Assembly (NCBI RefSeq): GCF_030019515.1
Contig: NZ_JASEEQ010000002.1
Coordinates: forward strand, 186,001-250,000
Origin: Nocardioides sp.
Lineage (GTDB): Bacteria; Actinomycetota; Actinomycetes; Propionibacteriales; Nocardioidaceae
Length of the DNA: 64,000 nt
Direction: 5' to 3'
Both the position numbers and the translations under genes were made by a program. The notes beneath the pieces are model-generated. The model saw nothing but the letters and a program-made list of their open reading frames with translations. It did not search any database and was not told the DNA's origin. Shown here piece after piece: positions 19,198-27,768 of this stretch; within the stretch, counting starts at the first letter, position 1; each line of letters begins with the position of its first letter.

Positions 19198-19976
19198 GCC
19201 TCGACTCCTGTCATCCTGCGCACGGCGCCCTCGGGGTCGCCGTCCCTCACCAGTGCCTCGCCGACGAGCACGGCGCGGGCACCCTCGCGCACGAACCGGG
19301 TCACGTCGTCGGGGCCGAAGATCCCCGACTCGGCCACCTTGACGCGATCGTCGGGCACCAGGGGCGCGAGCCGCCCGAAGGTGTCGTCGTGGATCGCAAG
19401 GGTCTTCAGGTTGCGGGCGTTCACGCCGACCAGCTCCGCGCCGAGGGAGACGGCGCGCTCGGTCTCGGCCTCGTCGTGGACCTCGACGAGGACGGTCAGG
19501 CCGAGCTCGCGGGCCTCGTCGTGGAGCCGCCGCAGCTCGTCGTCCCCCAGGGCCGCGACGATCAGCAGCACCAGGTCGGCGCCGGCCGCGCGGGCCTCGA
19601 CCACCTGGTAGCTCGTGACGATGAAGTCCTTGCGCAGGATCGGGGTGTCGACCGCCGCGCGGACGGCGCGCAGGTCCGCGATGCTGCCACCGAACCGGCG
19701 CTGCTCGGTGAGCACGCTGATCGCGGCCGCACCGCCGGCCGCATAGCGCCGGGCGAGCTCGGCGGGGTCCGGGATCGCGGCGAGGTCGCCCTTGCTGGGG
19801 CTGCGGCGCTTGACCTCGGCGATCACGCTCGAGCCGGGCGCCCGGAAGTGCGGCATCGGGTCCCGGGGCGCGTCGACGTCGGCCAGCGCGGCGCGCAGGT
19901 CGGCGAGGCTGGTCGTGGACTCGCGCTCCGCCAGGTCGAGCCGCACGCCGGCCACGATGTCGTCGAGCACGGACAT
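19194..19976 (-). CDS. trpC: Indole-3-glycerol phosphate synthase
   Basis: Converts carboxyphenylamino-deoxyribulose phosphate (CdRP) to indole-3-glycerol phosphate. The ATG at 19976 ([10 protein letters not shown]) with GGAGTGAG about 10 bases upstream is the start; longer in-frame extensions are low-complexity. Catalytic [11 protein letters not shown] (53-63) contains the Glu and Lys pair, with further [28 protein letters not shown] and VAESGIF motifs of the TIM barrel. Length 260. It is a single-function TrpC with no TrpF fusion; the CdRP substrate is presumably supplied by PriA, encoded at 28530-29261. No trpE or trpD is present in the window. Confidence 0.96.
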   Translation of the reverse strand: MSVLDDIVAGVRLDLAERESTTSLADLRAALADVDAPRDPMPHFRAPGSSVIAEVKRRSPSKGDLAAIPDPAELARRYAAGGAAAISVLTEQRRFGGSIADLRAVRAAVDTPILRKDFIVTSYQVVEARAAGADLVLLIVAALGDDELRRLHDEARELGLTVLVEVHDEAETERAVSLGAELVGVNARNLKTLAIHDDTFGRLAPLVPDDRVKVAESGIFGPDDVTRFVREGARAVLVGEALVRDGDPEGAVRRMTGVEA

Positions 19977-20166
19977 GTGGGCACTCACTCCAGTCAGCGG
20001 GCGTCGGGCAGGGCGGTACGGCAAGGGAAGTCTGTCACGCCACCGGTCGCCCGCGGACCGCGCCTCGGGACGCGGACGGCGAGGCGCCGGTGCCGGGGTC
20101 ACGGCACCGGTAGGGTCCGCAGCAAGCGGCCGGCAGACGGACGGCCAGACGAAGGGTTTCGAGCAC

Positions 20167-20514
20167 GTGAGCTACTCAGAGCCACCTCCCCCACCCCAGT
20201 ACGGCGCACCCGTGCCGCCGCAGGGCGGCCTGCCCCCCAAGACCTCGGGCAAGGCGATCGGCTCGCTGGTGACCGGCCTGGTCGGCCTGCTGACGATCTG
20301 CTGCGGCTTCCTGGTGGTGACCAGCATCGTGGCGCTGGTCCTCGGCTTCCTGGCCCGCAAGGACATCCGCGCCTCCAACGGCCAGCTCAAGGGCGATGGC
20401 ATGGCGCTGGCCGGCATCATCACCGGGTTCGTCGGGATCGCGATGGTGATCGTCACGATCATCCTGGTCGCCACCGGCACCCTGGACACGAACTTCGAGT
20501 ACAGCACGTCCTAG
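20167..20514 (+). CDS. DUF4190-type small membrane protein
   Basis: A 115-residue integral membrane protein of unknown function. A Pro-rich cytoplasmic leader ([19 protein letters not shown]) precedes two hydrophobic hairpins: [19 protein letters not shown] with ALVLGFLA, and [20 protein letters not shown]. The connecting [21 protein letters not shown] pattern matches DUF4190 proteins, which are common in actinobacteria. The GTG at 20167 is the only start that fits the Pro-rich leader. It is on the plus strand between the two minus-strand trp blocks and has its own strong terminator at 20530. Confidence 0.83.
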   Translation: MSYSEPPPPPQYGAPVPPQGGLPPKTSGKAIGSLVTGLVGLLTICCGFLVVTSIVALVLGFLARKDIRASNGQLKGDGMALAGIITGFVGIAMVIVTIILVATGTLDTNFEYSTS

Positions 20515-20529
20515 ACGCGCTGCGACGAG

Positions 20530-20560
20530 GAAGGGCCGACCCCGGCGGGGTCGGCCCTTC
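20530..20560. terminator. Bidirectional terminator between DUF4190 and DUF2752 genes
   Basis: GAAGGGCCGACCCC and its exact complement (14 bp) surround a GGC loop, 15 bases after the DUF4190 stop and 25 bases beyond the convergent DUF2752 stop. It likely serves both genes. Confidence 0.85.
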
Positions 20561-20585
20561 GCGCGTCTCGAGCCTCAGCCTCGAT

Positions 20586-21032
20586 CTACGGGGCCAGCCA
20601 GGACCCGGCCGGCAGGTTGCGGAGCACCGCGAACACGACGGCGACCACGCACAGGGTCACCGTGCCGACGGTGACCAGACGCGCATCGGGCTCGCGCTCG
20701 CGCCCCACCCAGCGGTCGACCGCCCAGCGCCCGAGCAGGAACACCAGCAGCGGCAGGATCGCGATGAAGAGCAGGTTGCTGGACGCCGCAGCGCCCACGT
20801 CGCCCCGGGTGAGGTCGTTGACGGCGCGCAGGCCGCCGCATCCCGGGCACCAGAAGCCGAGGGCCGCGCTCGGGCAGTAGCCCCAGGAGCCGCTCTCGTG
20901 GGGGTCGCGCACGTGCAGCGCCAAGGTGGCCACGCCCAGCGCGCCGATCGTGAACGCGGGCGCCGCCATCCGCTGCCACCGGGTCGCGCGGGAGACGGCC
21001 GAGGAGGCGGTGGGCGGCGCGGTGGTGGTCAC
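20586..21032 (-). CDS. DUF2752 membrane protein
   Basis: A 148-residue membrane protein with three to four hydrophobic segments. The conserved CPSAALGFWCPGCGGLRAV (about residues 52-70) is the hallmark of DUF2752 and places three cysteines and a Gly-rich turn next to a membrane boundary. LTRGDV follows, as in other members. The biochemical role of the family is unknown. It is third in a minus-strand row after the Trp-associated membrane protein and the HGxxPAAW protein. Confidence 0.88.
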   Translation of the reverse strand: MTTTAPPTASSAVSRATRWQRMAAPAFTIGALGVATLALHVRDPHESGSWGYCPSAALGFWCPGCGGLRAVNDLTRGDVGAAASSNLLFIAILPLLVFLLGRWAVDRWVGREREPDARLVTVGTVTLCVVAVVFAVLRNLPAGSWLAP

Positions 21033-21045
21033 GGCGGGAACCGGC

Positions 21046-21246
21046 TCAGTGGTCCGACTGGTTGAAGCCGAGCTTGGCCATCACGACGAAGACCGCCAGC
21101 GAGGCGACGCCGAGCGCGACGCCGACCCAGAAGACGGGGTAGCTCACCGGGTCGAGGAGCAGGCCCACGGCCCCGACGACGAAGCCCAGCATCGCGATCG
21201 CGACCGCCGTCCAGGCCGCGGGGGTGTTGCCGTGGTTGTTCGACAT
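21046..21246 (-). CDS. HGxxPAAW-family small membrane protein
   Basis: A 66-residue two-span membrane protein. The N-terminal MSNNHGNTPAAWTAVAI shows the HGxxPAAW motif that names this actinobacterial family, and two hydrophobic stretches follow (AIAMLGFVVGAVGLLL; VFWVGVALGVASLAVFVVM). The function is unknown; such genes sit regularly in actinobacterial trp clusters. The start ATG is at 21246, and the gap to the preceding gene is about 70 bases. Confidence 0.88.
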   Translation of the reverse strand: MSNNHGNTPAAWTAVAIAMLGFVVGAVGLLLDPVSYPVFWVGVALGVASLAVFVVMAKLGFNQSDH

Positions 21247-21314
21247 GCAGGGGCTCCTCGAAGCGGGGTCCGGACGGGCTCGTCGGTCACTGGGGTGGGT
21301 GTCGCGGCCACAGT

Positions 21315-21893
21315 CTATTCAGGCGCGGCGTCCGTGGGGTCGCGACCCTCGTCGATCGCCTTCCAGAGGTCCAGGCTGGTCTGCTCCTCCGGCGGCGCCG
21401 CCGGGGTCGCCGGCGCGGCTCCCGGGGCGTCGTACCGGCTGCCCATCTGTGGCCAGCCGGGCACCCAGGCCACCGCGGCCGCCGTCGCCAGCACCGACAG
21501 CAGCGCGCCGGCGCCGGCCACCCAGAACCAGGCCGTGTGGCCGACGTCCGCACCGGTGACGCCGACCTGGGTCAGCTCCTCGCGCAGTCGGTCCGGCACC
21601 TGCGAGAAGCCGGCGACGACGCCGGCGACCGCACCGACGGCGGCCAGAAGCCCCAGCCCGGCCACGGCGCGGCGCACCCGGCCGCGGGTGACCAGGACGA
21701 CGCCCCAGCAGGCCAGCACCACGAGGCCGAGCGCGGTCACGACCGGCAGGTGGGCGTCGTAGGTGACCAGGGCCGCGCCCGCACCCGCCCCGTCCGCCGC
21801 GGCGGACGGCTTGTCACCGGCGATGGCGGCGAGGGCACCGGCGGCCAGGCCGACGAGCACCACCGGGCCGAAGGTACGGCGGGGCTCAGCCAC
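21315..21893 (-). CDS. Trp biosynthesis-associated membrane protein
   Basis: A 192-residue protein with four membrane segments: [56 protein letters not shown] and [20 protein letters not shown]. The layout and the trp-hisI setting match the Trp-operon membrane family TIGR02234; its biochemical role is not known. The C-terminal [15 protein letters not shown] is the usual family ending. The GTG at 21893 overlaps the hisI stop by 8 bases. In many relatives trpE lies between hisI and this gene, but here it does not. Confidence 0.85.
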   Translation of the reverse strand: MAEPRRTFGPVVLVGLAAGALAAIAGDKPSAAADGAGAGAALVTYDAHLPVVTALGLVVLACWGVVLVTRGRVRRAVAGLGLLAAVGAVAGVVAGFSQVPDRLREELTQVGVTGADVGHTAWFWVAGAGALLSVLATAAAVAWVPGWPQMGSRYDAPGAAPATPAAPPEEQTSLDLWKAIDEGRDPTDAAPE

Positions 21894-22272
21894 GGCCGGC
21901 GGCGCTGGGCTGATCGGGGGCAGGCCGGTCGGGAGTGGGCAGCCGGTCGGCGTCGAAGCAGGTGCGGTCGCCGGTGTGGCACGCCGCGCCGACCTGCTCC
22001 ACCTTGACCAGGAGCGTGTCGCCGTCGCAGTCCAGGCGGACCTCCTTGACCCACTGCACGTGGCCGGAGGTCTCACCCTTGAGCCAGTACTCCTGCCGCG
22101 ACCGGCTCCAGTACGTCGCCCGGCCGGTCGTGAGGGTGCGAGCGAGCGCCTCGTCGTCCATCCACCCCAGCATCAGCACCTCGCCGGTGTCGTGCTGCTG
22201 CACGACCGCGGGCACCAGCCCGTCGGGGTTGCGCTTGAGCCGGCCGGCGATGGCGGGGTCGAGGGTGGTCAC
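21886..22272 (-). CDS. hisI: Phosphoribosyl-AMP cyclohydrolase
   Basis: Zinc enzyme opening the adenine ring of phosphoribosyl-AMP, the third step of histidine synthesis. Metal ligands are in [20 protein letters not shown] (C82, C98, H99) with a further Cys at 105 (GDRTCF). [16 protein letters not shown] and [18 protein letters not shown] are standard family blocks. Length 128 means there is no HisE fusion. It is separated from the main his genes at 27770-33257 and heads the Trp-associated block. It is transcribed away from the exporter genes' stops, 36 bases beyond the exporter's end. Confidence 0.96.
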   Translation of the reverse strand: MTTLDPAIAGRLKRNPDGLVPAVVQQHDTGEVLMLGWMDDEALARTLTTGRATYWSRSRQEYWLKGETSGHVQWVKEVRLDCDGDTLLVKVEQVGAACHTGDRTCFDADRLPTPDRPAPDQPSAAGRG

Positions 22273-22308
22273 CGGTCCAGTATCCCGTGCCGGTGCGCCG
22301 AGACGCCG

Positions 22309-24108
22309 TCAGGAGCCCTGTTGCGCCGTCCACGAGGCGTACAGCCCGGCGTAGACCGATCCGGCCTCGGCGACCAGCGCGGCGTGCGGTCCGCGCTGGA
22401 CGATCCGGCCCCGATCGACCACCACGACCTCGTCGGCGCTCTCGGCGGTCGAGAGCCGGTGCGCGATCGTCACCGACGTACGACCGCTCATCAGCCGCTC
22501 GAGCGCGCGGCCGATCCGCATCTCCAGGGCCGGGTCGACCGCGCTGGTCGCCTCGTCGAGCACCAGCAGGTCGGGGTCGGCCAGCTGGGCGCGCAACAGG
22601 GCGACCAGCTGCCGCTCCCCGGCCGAGAGCGACTCGCCGCGCTGGCCGACCCGGGTGCCGAGGCCGTGCGGCAGCCCGGCGACCCAGTCGCCGAGCCCGA
22701 GCTCGGAGGCGCTGGCGAGGATCTGCTCCTCGGTGGCCTCCAGCCGGCCGTAGCGCGCGTTGGCCGCGATGGTGTCGTCGAACAGGAACCCCTCCTGCGG
22801 CACCAGCACGACACTGCGGCGCATCGAGGCCTGGGCGATCTCCCGCACGTCGATGCCGTCGAGCAGCACCGTCCCCTCGGAGGGGTCCATCAGGCGGGTG
22901 AGCAGCTTGGCGATCGTCGACTTGCCGGAGCCGGTCTCGCCGACCACGGCCACCCGGGTGCCGGCCGCGATGTCGAGGTCGACGTCGCGCAGCACCGGAG
23001 GGCCGCCCGGGTAGGCGAACGTGACGCCCCGGAGGTGCACGTCGATCGGGCCGCGCGGCAGCGTCCGGCCCTGCTCCCCCGGGTCCACGAGGTCCGCGGG
23101 CGTCTCGAGGATGCCGATCACCCGGCGCCAGCCGGCGATGGCGTTCTGCGCGTCGGTGAGGATCTGGGTGCCCATCTGCACGGGCCCCACGAACAGGGTG
23201 ACGAGGAACGCGAACGCCAGCACCTCGCCCGCCGTGATGTCGGCGCCGGTCGGCAGCACCTCCAGCCCCAGCCAGATGCCGACGATGAGCACGCCGGCGT
23301 TGGCGAGCCCCGCCGACACCCCGCCGAGCGAGAACGAGAAGGCGGTGAAGCCCTGGGCCCGGGTGCTCGCGGCCTTGTACTCGTCGATCGCGCCGTCGAT
23401 GCGGTCCTGGGTGCGGGCCTCGACGGCGTACGACCTGACGACCGCGGCGCCGACGACCGGCTCGGAGATCGCGGAGAGCATGACCCCGACCTGGCGCCGC
23501 ACGGTGCCGTAGGCATCGGACAGCTTGCGCTGGAAGTAGCGGAGCGACAGGAACAGCGGCGCGAAGCAGAGCCACACCACCAGCGCGAGCTGCCAGCTGT
23601 AGACCACCATCACGACGGTCGCGACCAGCACCTGGCCGATGCTCACCACGAACAGCAGGCCGCCGAACACCAGGAACTGGCTGACCTGGTCGACGTCGCT
23701 GGTGACCCGCGAGACCAGGGCGCCGCGGCGCTCGGTGTTCTGGGTGAGCAGCGGCAGGTCGTGCACGTGGCGGAACGCCTTGATCCGCAGGGTCGCGAGG
23801 CCGCGCTCGGAGGCGGTGAACAGCCGCGCCGTCATGGCGTACGACGCCCAGCTGGTCGCCGCGATCGCGACCGCGGCGCCGATGCCGGTGAGCACGGTGA
23901 ACGAGACGTCCGGGCCACCGGGACCGTTCAGGCCGCGGTCGAGGGTCTGCTGGACGGCCACGGGGACGACGACCTGGCCGAGGGAGGCGAGGATCGCGAG
24001 CGCCATCGTACGCCAGATCCCCTCGGTGAGCTCCGGGGAGTAGTGCACGCCGCGGCGCAGGGTGGCGATCGCGCCGATCTCCTCGCCGGAGTCCAGGACG
24101 GTGCTCAT
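22309..24108 (-). CDS. ABC exporter half-transporter, canonical ATPase residues (second subunit)
   Basis: Membrane domain plus ATPase of an ABC-B-type exporter (599 residues). The membrane domain (about 30-320) has six predicted spans, and the ATPase begins about 350: Walker A VVGETGSGKSTIAKLL, signature SLSAGERQ, Walker B LLVLDEATSAVD and switch AHRLST. The catalytic Glu and His are intact, but the signature is LSAGE rather than LSGGQ. The ATG at 24108 overlaps the stop of the preceding exporter gene as ATGA, which with the complementary defects suggests an obligate heterodimer. The substrate is unknown; drugs, lipids or peptides are all possible for this class. Confidence 0.93.
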   Translation of the reverse strand: MSTVLDSGEEIGAIATLRRGVHYSPELTEGIWRTMALAILASLGQVVVPVAVQQTLDRGLNGPGGPDVSFTVLTGIGAAVAIAATSWASYAMTARLFTASERGLATLRIKAFRHVHDLPLLTQNTERRGALVSRVTSDVDQVSQFLVFGGLLFVVSIGQVLVATVVMVVYSWQLALVVWLCFAPLFLSLRYFQRKLSDAYGTVRRQVGVMLSAISEPVVGAAVVRSYAVEARTQDRIDGAIDEYKAASTRAQGFTAFSFSLGGVSAGLANAGVLIVGIWLGLEVLPTGADITAGEVLAFAFLVTLFVGPVQMGTQILTDAQNAIAGWRRVIGILETPADLVDPGEQGRTLPRGPIDVHLRGVTFAYPGGPPVLRDVDLDIAAGTRVAVVGETGSGKSTIAKLLTRLMDPSEGTVLLDGIDVREIAQASMRRSVVLVPQEGFLFDDTIAANARYGRLEATEEQILASASELGLGDWVAGLPHGLGTRVGQRGESLSAGERQLVALLRAQLADPDLLVLDEATSAVDPALEMRIGRALERLMSGRTSVTIAHRLSTAESADEVVVVDRGRIVQRGPHAALVAEAGSVYAGLYASWTAQQGS

Positions 24109-25898
24109 CCGGCGTCCTCCACCAGCTCGGCGTGCTGCTCGTACGCGTTGACCAGGTGCGCGTAGGACGCGCTGCGCTCGAGCAGCTCGGCGTGCGTGCC
24201 CCGGTCGGCGATCCGCCCGTCCTCGAGGTGCACGACCTCGTCGGCCAGCCCGATGGTGGCCTTGCGGTAGGCGACCACCACCAGGGTGCTCTCGCCCCCG
24301 CCGGCGCGCAGGGCCGCGAGGATCCGGGCCTCGACCTCGGCGTCGACGGCGGAGGTCGCATCGTCGAGGATCAGCAGCCGGGGCCGCCGGACCAGCGCCC
24401 GGGCCAGCGAGATCCGCTGCCGCTGGCCACCGGAGAGCGAGGTGCCGCGCTCGCCCAGCCGGGTGTCGAGCCCGTGCGGGAGGGCGGCCACGAAGCCGTC
24501 GGCCTGGGCGGCCCGCAGCGCGGCCCAGACGTCGTCGTCGGAGACGTCGGCGCCCAGGGTCACGTTGCCGCGGACGGTGTCGTCGAAGAGGAAGGCGGTC
24601 TGGGGCACGACCGCGACGGTCTCGGCCAGCTGGCCCCGGCCCAGGTCGCGCAGGTCCGTCCCGTCGAGCAGGATCCGGCCGGCGTCGGGGTCCACCAGGC
24701 GCGCCATCAGCGTGGTGAGGGTGCTCTTGCCCGAGGCGGTGGCGCCGACCACCGCGACGGTCCGGCCGGGCTCGACGGCGAAGGTGACGTCCTCGAGCAG
24801 CCGCTGGTCGGAGTCGTAGCCGTAGCCGAGGTGCTCGACCTCGAGCCGGGCGCCGCCGTCGCCCCGGGCGGCGGACCGGTCGCCGTACGGCATCTCGCCG
24901 GTCGCGCGCAGCACCGAGCGCACCCGGTGATAGCCGACCACGCTGCGCGGGAACTCGCCGAGCAGCCACCCGATCGAGCGGATCGGGAAGGAGACGATCG
25001 TCAACAGGTACGCGACCGTGACCACGTCGCCGGCGTCCGTGGCCCCGCTGAGGACCCGCTCGACGCCGACGGCGAGCACGACCAGCACGCCCACGTTGGG
25101 CAGGGCGGCGAGCGTGGGGTCGAAGGCGGCGCGGATCCGCCCGGCGCGGACGTTGACCTCGCGCAGCTGGTGGGCCCGGTCGGCGAAGCGGGCGGTCTCC
25201 TCGGGCTCGCGGCCGAGCGTCTTGACGACCATCGCGCCGTCGAAGGACTCGTGGGCGACCTCGCTGAGCTCGGCGCGCAGCTGCTGGGCGCGGGTCATCA
25301 GCGGCGAGGCGAGTCGCTGGTAGGCGAGGTTGGCGGCGATCACGGCGGGGAACACCAGCAGTCCGACCAGCGCCATCACCACGTCGGCGACGAACATCTG
25401 GACGACCGCGATCACCATCATCGCCACGGTGCCGACGGCCATCGGGAGCGGTGCGATCGGCCCCCAGGCGGCCTCGACGTCGGAGTTGGCGTTGGAGAGC
25501 AGCTGGCCGGTCGGGTGGCGCTGGTGCCACTCCATCGGGAGCGCGAGGTACTGCCGGGTGACGGCGCGGCGGGTGTGGGCCTGCATGCGGTACTGCATGA
25601 CGCCGGCGCCGAGCCGACGGGCGACGATCCCGACCGCGCGCAGGATCGCCACGCCGAGGAACAGCGCCAGCACCGCCAGCAGCAGGTCGCCACCGACCTC
25701 GCCGTCCTCGAAGGCCGGCAGGACCACGTGGTCGGTCGACCAGCCGAGCACCCAGGCGTCGGCCACGGTCAGTGCGCCGAAGAGCACGCTGCCGATCGTC
25801 GAGGCCGCGAAGATCCAGGGCTCCCGCCTGATGGCGACCGCCAGGACGGCGAATCCCTCGCGCGTCGTCCCACGCCGGCTCCCGCGCTCGTCCGCCAC
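24105..25898 (-). CDS. ABC exporter half-transporter, degenerate ATPase site (first subunit)
   Basis: Partner of the following exporter gene, 597 residues. The GTG at 25898 is chosen because AGGA lies 5 bases upstream and the protein then starts close to its first membrane segment; longer readings run antisense into the divergent plus-strand gene. The ATPase has Walker A VVGATASGKSTLTTLM, signature SLSGGQRQRISLARAL and Walker B LLILDDATSAVD, where the catalytic Glu is Asp. The switch region VVVAYRKATIGLADEV has Tyr in place of His. These changes mark a degenerate nucleotide site, as in known heterodimeric exporters. It is divergent from the TIGR03085-type gene. Confidence 0.92.
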   Translation of the reverse strand: MADERGSRRGTTREGFAVLAVAIRREPWIFAASTIGSVLFGALTVADAWVLGWSTDHVVLPAFEDGEVGGDLLLAVLALFLGVAILRAVGIVARRLGAGVMQYRMQAHTRRAVTRQYLALPMEWHQRHPTGQLLSNANSDVEAAWGPIAPLPMAVGTVAMMVIAVVQMFVADVVMALVGLLVFPAVIAANLAYQRLASPLMTRAQQLRAELSEVAHESFDGAMVVKTLGREPEETARFADRAHQLREVNVRAGRIRAAFDPTLAALPNVGVLVVLAVGVERVLSGATDAGDVVTVAYLLTIVSFPIRSIGWLLGEFPRSVVGYHRVRSVLRATGEMPYGDRSAARGDGGARLEVEHLGYGYDSDQRLLEDVTFAVEPGRTVAVVGATASGKSTLTTLMARLVDPDAGRILLDGTDLRDLGRGQLAETVAVVPQTAFLFDDTVRGNVTLGADVSDDDVWAALRAAQADGFVAALPHGLDTRLGERGTSLSGGQRQRISLARALVRRPRLLILDDATSAVDAEVEARILAALRAGGGESTLVVVAYRKATIGLADEVVHLEDGRIADRGTHAELLERSASYAHLVNAYEQHAELVEDAG

Positions 25899-26011
25899 CT
25901 TGGTCCTGGCCCGTCCCTGTCGTCCCGGTCTTGGTCGTTCTGGTCCTTCTCGCGGGCAACCCCGCGGCCCGCACAGGGTATTCCCCGGGGCCACCGACAT
26001 AGTCTCGGGGC

Positions 26012-26644
26012 ATGAGTGCTCCCCTCGCCCTGCAGGAACGGACCGAGCTGTGCGACCTGGCCCTCGCCCTCGGCCCGGACGCTCCGACGCTGTGCGAGGG
26101 ATGGGATGCCCGCGACCTGGTCGACCACCTGCTGATCCGCGAGCGCCGGCCGGTCTCGGCGCTCGGCAACGTCGTCCCCCGCCTCGCCGGGCTGACCGAC
26201 CGGGCGATGGCGCAGGGCCGCCAACGCTCCTTCGGCGTGCAGGTCGAGCGGCTCCGGCGCCCCTCGCCGCCGCTGCGACTCGTGCCGCTGCTGGACGGGC
26301 TGATGAACACCTTCGAGCTGGTCGTGCACCACGAGGACCTGCGCCGGGCACAGCCCGGGTGGGAGCCGCGGAGCCTGCCGGACGCCGACCTCGACCTGCT
26401 GTGGTCGCAGCTGAGCAGGGGCGGCGCCTTCATCGGGCGCCGGCTCCCGGTCCCTGCCGTGGTCCGGCGCTCCGACACCGGCATCACTGCGACCGTGCGC
26501 AAGGGGCCGGACCCGGTCGTCGTCTCCGGACCGGTCGTCGAGCTGGTGCTGTTCCTCTTCGGACGCGACCAGACCCGAGGGCTGACGTTCGAGGGCGCTC
26601 CGGACGCCGTCGCCCGACTCCGCTCCGCCGACCTGGGCGTGTGA
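26012..26644 (+). CDS. TIGR03085-type metal-binding protein (DinB/MDMPI-like)
   Basis: A 210-residue cytosolic protein resembling the actinobacterial TIGR03085 family, related to the mycothiol-dependent maleylpyruvate isomerase N-terminal / DinB-like four-helix bundle. The family metal histidines are seen in WDARDLVDHLLIRERRP and ELVVHHEDLRRAQ. The opening LCDLALALGPDAPTLCEGW is typical. No substrate is known for this subgroup; mycothiol-linked chemistry is a family-level inference. The ATG at 26012 is divergent from the exporter operon with a 113-base gap. Confidence 0.85.
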   Translation: MSAPLALQERTELCDLALALGPDAPTLCEGWDARDLVDHLLIRERRPVSALGNVVPRLAGLTDRAMAQGRQRSFGVQVERLRRPSPPLRLVPLLDGLMNTFELVVHHEDLRRAQPGWEPRSLPDADLDLLWSQLSRGGAFIGRRLPVPAVVRRSDTGITATVRKGPDPVVVSGPVVELVLFLFGRDQTRGLTFEGAPDAVARLRSADLGV

Positions 26645-26664
26645 GCGGCTAGGCTCGCGAGACC

Positions 26665-26683
26665 CACTGTCTCCAGGACAGTG
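26665..26683 (+). promoter_or_regulatory. Hairpin in the leader of the 59-residue membrane protein gene
   Basis: CACTGTC-TCCAG-GACAGTG is a perfect 7-bp stem 17 bases before the small gene's ATG. A promoter-like TAGGCT lies at 26650-26655. It may be a leader structure or a weak terminator for the upstream gene. Confidence 0.4.
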
Positions 26684-26700
26684 TCGATCGGGGTCACATC

Positions 26701-26880
26701 ATGGTATGGATCATCGTCGGGATCGTCGTGATCGTCGTGGTCGCTGCGGCCGTCTGGGCGTTCTGGCCGAGCCGCAGCGGGATCGTCGACGGTGACGTCC
26801 GTGGTCTGAAGCGGCGCAGCCAGGGCGACGTGGAGAACTACAACAACCCGAGCGGACCGAACTTCGGCGGACCGTTCTGA
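26701..26880 (+). CDS. Small single-pass membrane protein (59 residues), unknown function
   Basis: The reading frame encodes one strong membrane helix (residues 2-22, MVWIIVGIVVIVVVAAAVWA) followed by a polar tail that ends GPNFGGPF. GGGG lies 8 bases before the ATG, and a hairpin and TAGGCT box lie upstream. The Trp at both helix ends and the short basic region KRRSQGD just after it suggest an N-out, C-in orientation. The family is not recognised. Its last 43 bases run antisense over the 3' end of the HNH gene. The codon third positions are strongly G/C, as in real genes nearby. Confidence 0.65.
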   Translation: MVWIIVGIVVIVVVAAAVWAFWPSRSGIVDGDVRGLKRRSQGDVENYNNPSGPNFGGPF

Positions 26881-27218
26881 CTTCTCTCGATCGTCCGAAC
26901 GATCTGCACCTGGCGGACCAAGAACGCCCCGTCGTCGCGCTTCTTGCGGCGCAGCCAGGTGGTCACCTCGGCGTTGCACTTGCTGGCGTTGCACGACCCG
27001 CAGGCGGGAACGACGTTCGAGAGGGTGTAGCGGCCGCCGCGTGAGATCGGGAGCATGCAGTCCTTCTGCAGGGCCGCGGCCTCGTTGCCGCAGTAGGCGC
27101 ACCCGCCCCACACCTCCATCAGCGCCAACCACTGGGCGTCGGTCAGGTCGTGGGTGACGGCGCCCATCCGGCGCTTGCGACGGCGGGCGTACGTCGCCGC
27201 GCGGGTCCGGGAGGCCAC
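26838..27218 (-). CDS. HNH endonuclease-like protein
   Basis: A 126-residue protein with a compact HNH/zinc-finger nuclease core: CAYCGNEAAALQKDCMLPIS, then RGGRYTLSNVVPACGSCNASK. The paired CxxC cysteines bind a structural zinc; the usual His of the HNH motif is replaced by another residue in the MLPISRGG segment, so activity is uncertain. An Arg/Lys-rich N-terminus (TYARRRKRRMG) and basic C-terminal helix suit DNA binding. The GTG at 27218 is taken; an ATG at 27167 would remove the basic leader. It stands alone and its role (mobile, repair or defence) cannot be told from context. Confidence 0.82.
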   Translation of the reverse strand: MASRTRAATYARRRKRRMGAVTHDLTDAQWLALMEVWGGCAYCGNEAAALQKDCMLPISRGGRYTLSNVVPACGSCNASKCNAEVTTWLRRKKRDDGAFLVRQVQIVRTIERSQNGPPKFGPLGLL

Positions 27219-27330
27219 GAGCCGAGACTAGGGCGCCTCCGGCCGTCGACGGGCACACCTCGCCGAGAGGCTCCCGGTCGGTCCGTCGGTCGACCCGACC
27301 GCGCGGCTCGACGCGCGGATCTCGCACCTC

Positions 27331-27720
27331 TCAGCCGAGCACCGACTCGCGTCTTCGCACCCTGTGGTCTCGCGACGACGTGACCAGGCCGAGCACCACC
27401 CTGCCGACGACGCCCAGCCAGGCCGTCGCGTAGAGCACGCTGGCCAGCTCGTCGGTCGGGTGGTGGGCGCCCTGGTAGAGCCGGGCGAGCGCCACGGCGA
27501 CCGGCAAGAGCAGCAGCAGCCAGGCCCACGCCCGCGCCCGGGGCCTCAGCCACCGCAGCACGAGCACGGTGCCGCCGTACACCGCGATCGCGGTGCCGAG
27601 GTGGCCCGAGGGGAAGCTGTCGTCGGGCACCAGGCCGGGGTCGAGGATCCGCACCGGCGGCCGGTCCCGGCTGATCACCATGGTGGCGATCGCGTAGAAC
27701 CCGCCGACACCCGCGAGCAC
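27331..27720 (-). CDS. PAP2-family phosphatase, N-terminally short, in frame behind hisF
   Basis: A 129-residue membrane protein with the three phosphatidic-acid phosphatase type 2 motifs. A membrane segment leads to SRDRPPV (RP of motif 1), SFPSGH (motif 2) and ARLYQGAHHPTDE (motif 3, with the catalytic His). Full PAP2 proteins have two further membrane spans before motif 1, and these are missing. The only start codon available is GTG 27720. The reading frame itself runs back without a stop to the hisF TGA (27769-27771), which is in the same frame. It may be a remnant, a minimal enzyme, or expressed by reading through the hisF stop. Confidence 0.6.
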   Translation of the reverse strand: MLAGVGGFYAIATMVISRDRPPVRILDPGLVPDDSFPSGHLGTAIAVYGGTVLVLRWLRPRARAWAWLLLLLPVAVALARLYQGAHHPTDELASVLYATAWLGVVGRVVLGLVTSSRDHRVRRRESVLG

Positions 27721-27768
27721 CAGGCCGAAGAAGACGGCCCCGGTGAGCCGGACGATCCAGTCGCAGCG

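Noticed and set aside
24105..26351. Extension of the first ABC exporter upstream to 26351
   Set aside because: The added 150 codons run antisense through the TIGR03085-type gene and have no membrane or ABC features. The GTG at 25898 with AGGA upstream fits.
26838..27720. A mobile element or defence island built on the HNH nuclease and the truncated PAP2 gene
   Set aside because: No transposase, integrase, attachment repeats or composition change is seen, and the flanking his and exporter genes are ordinary.
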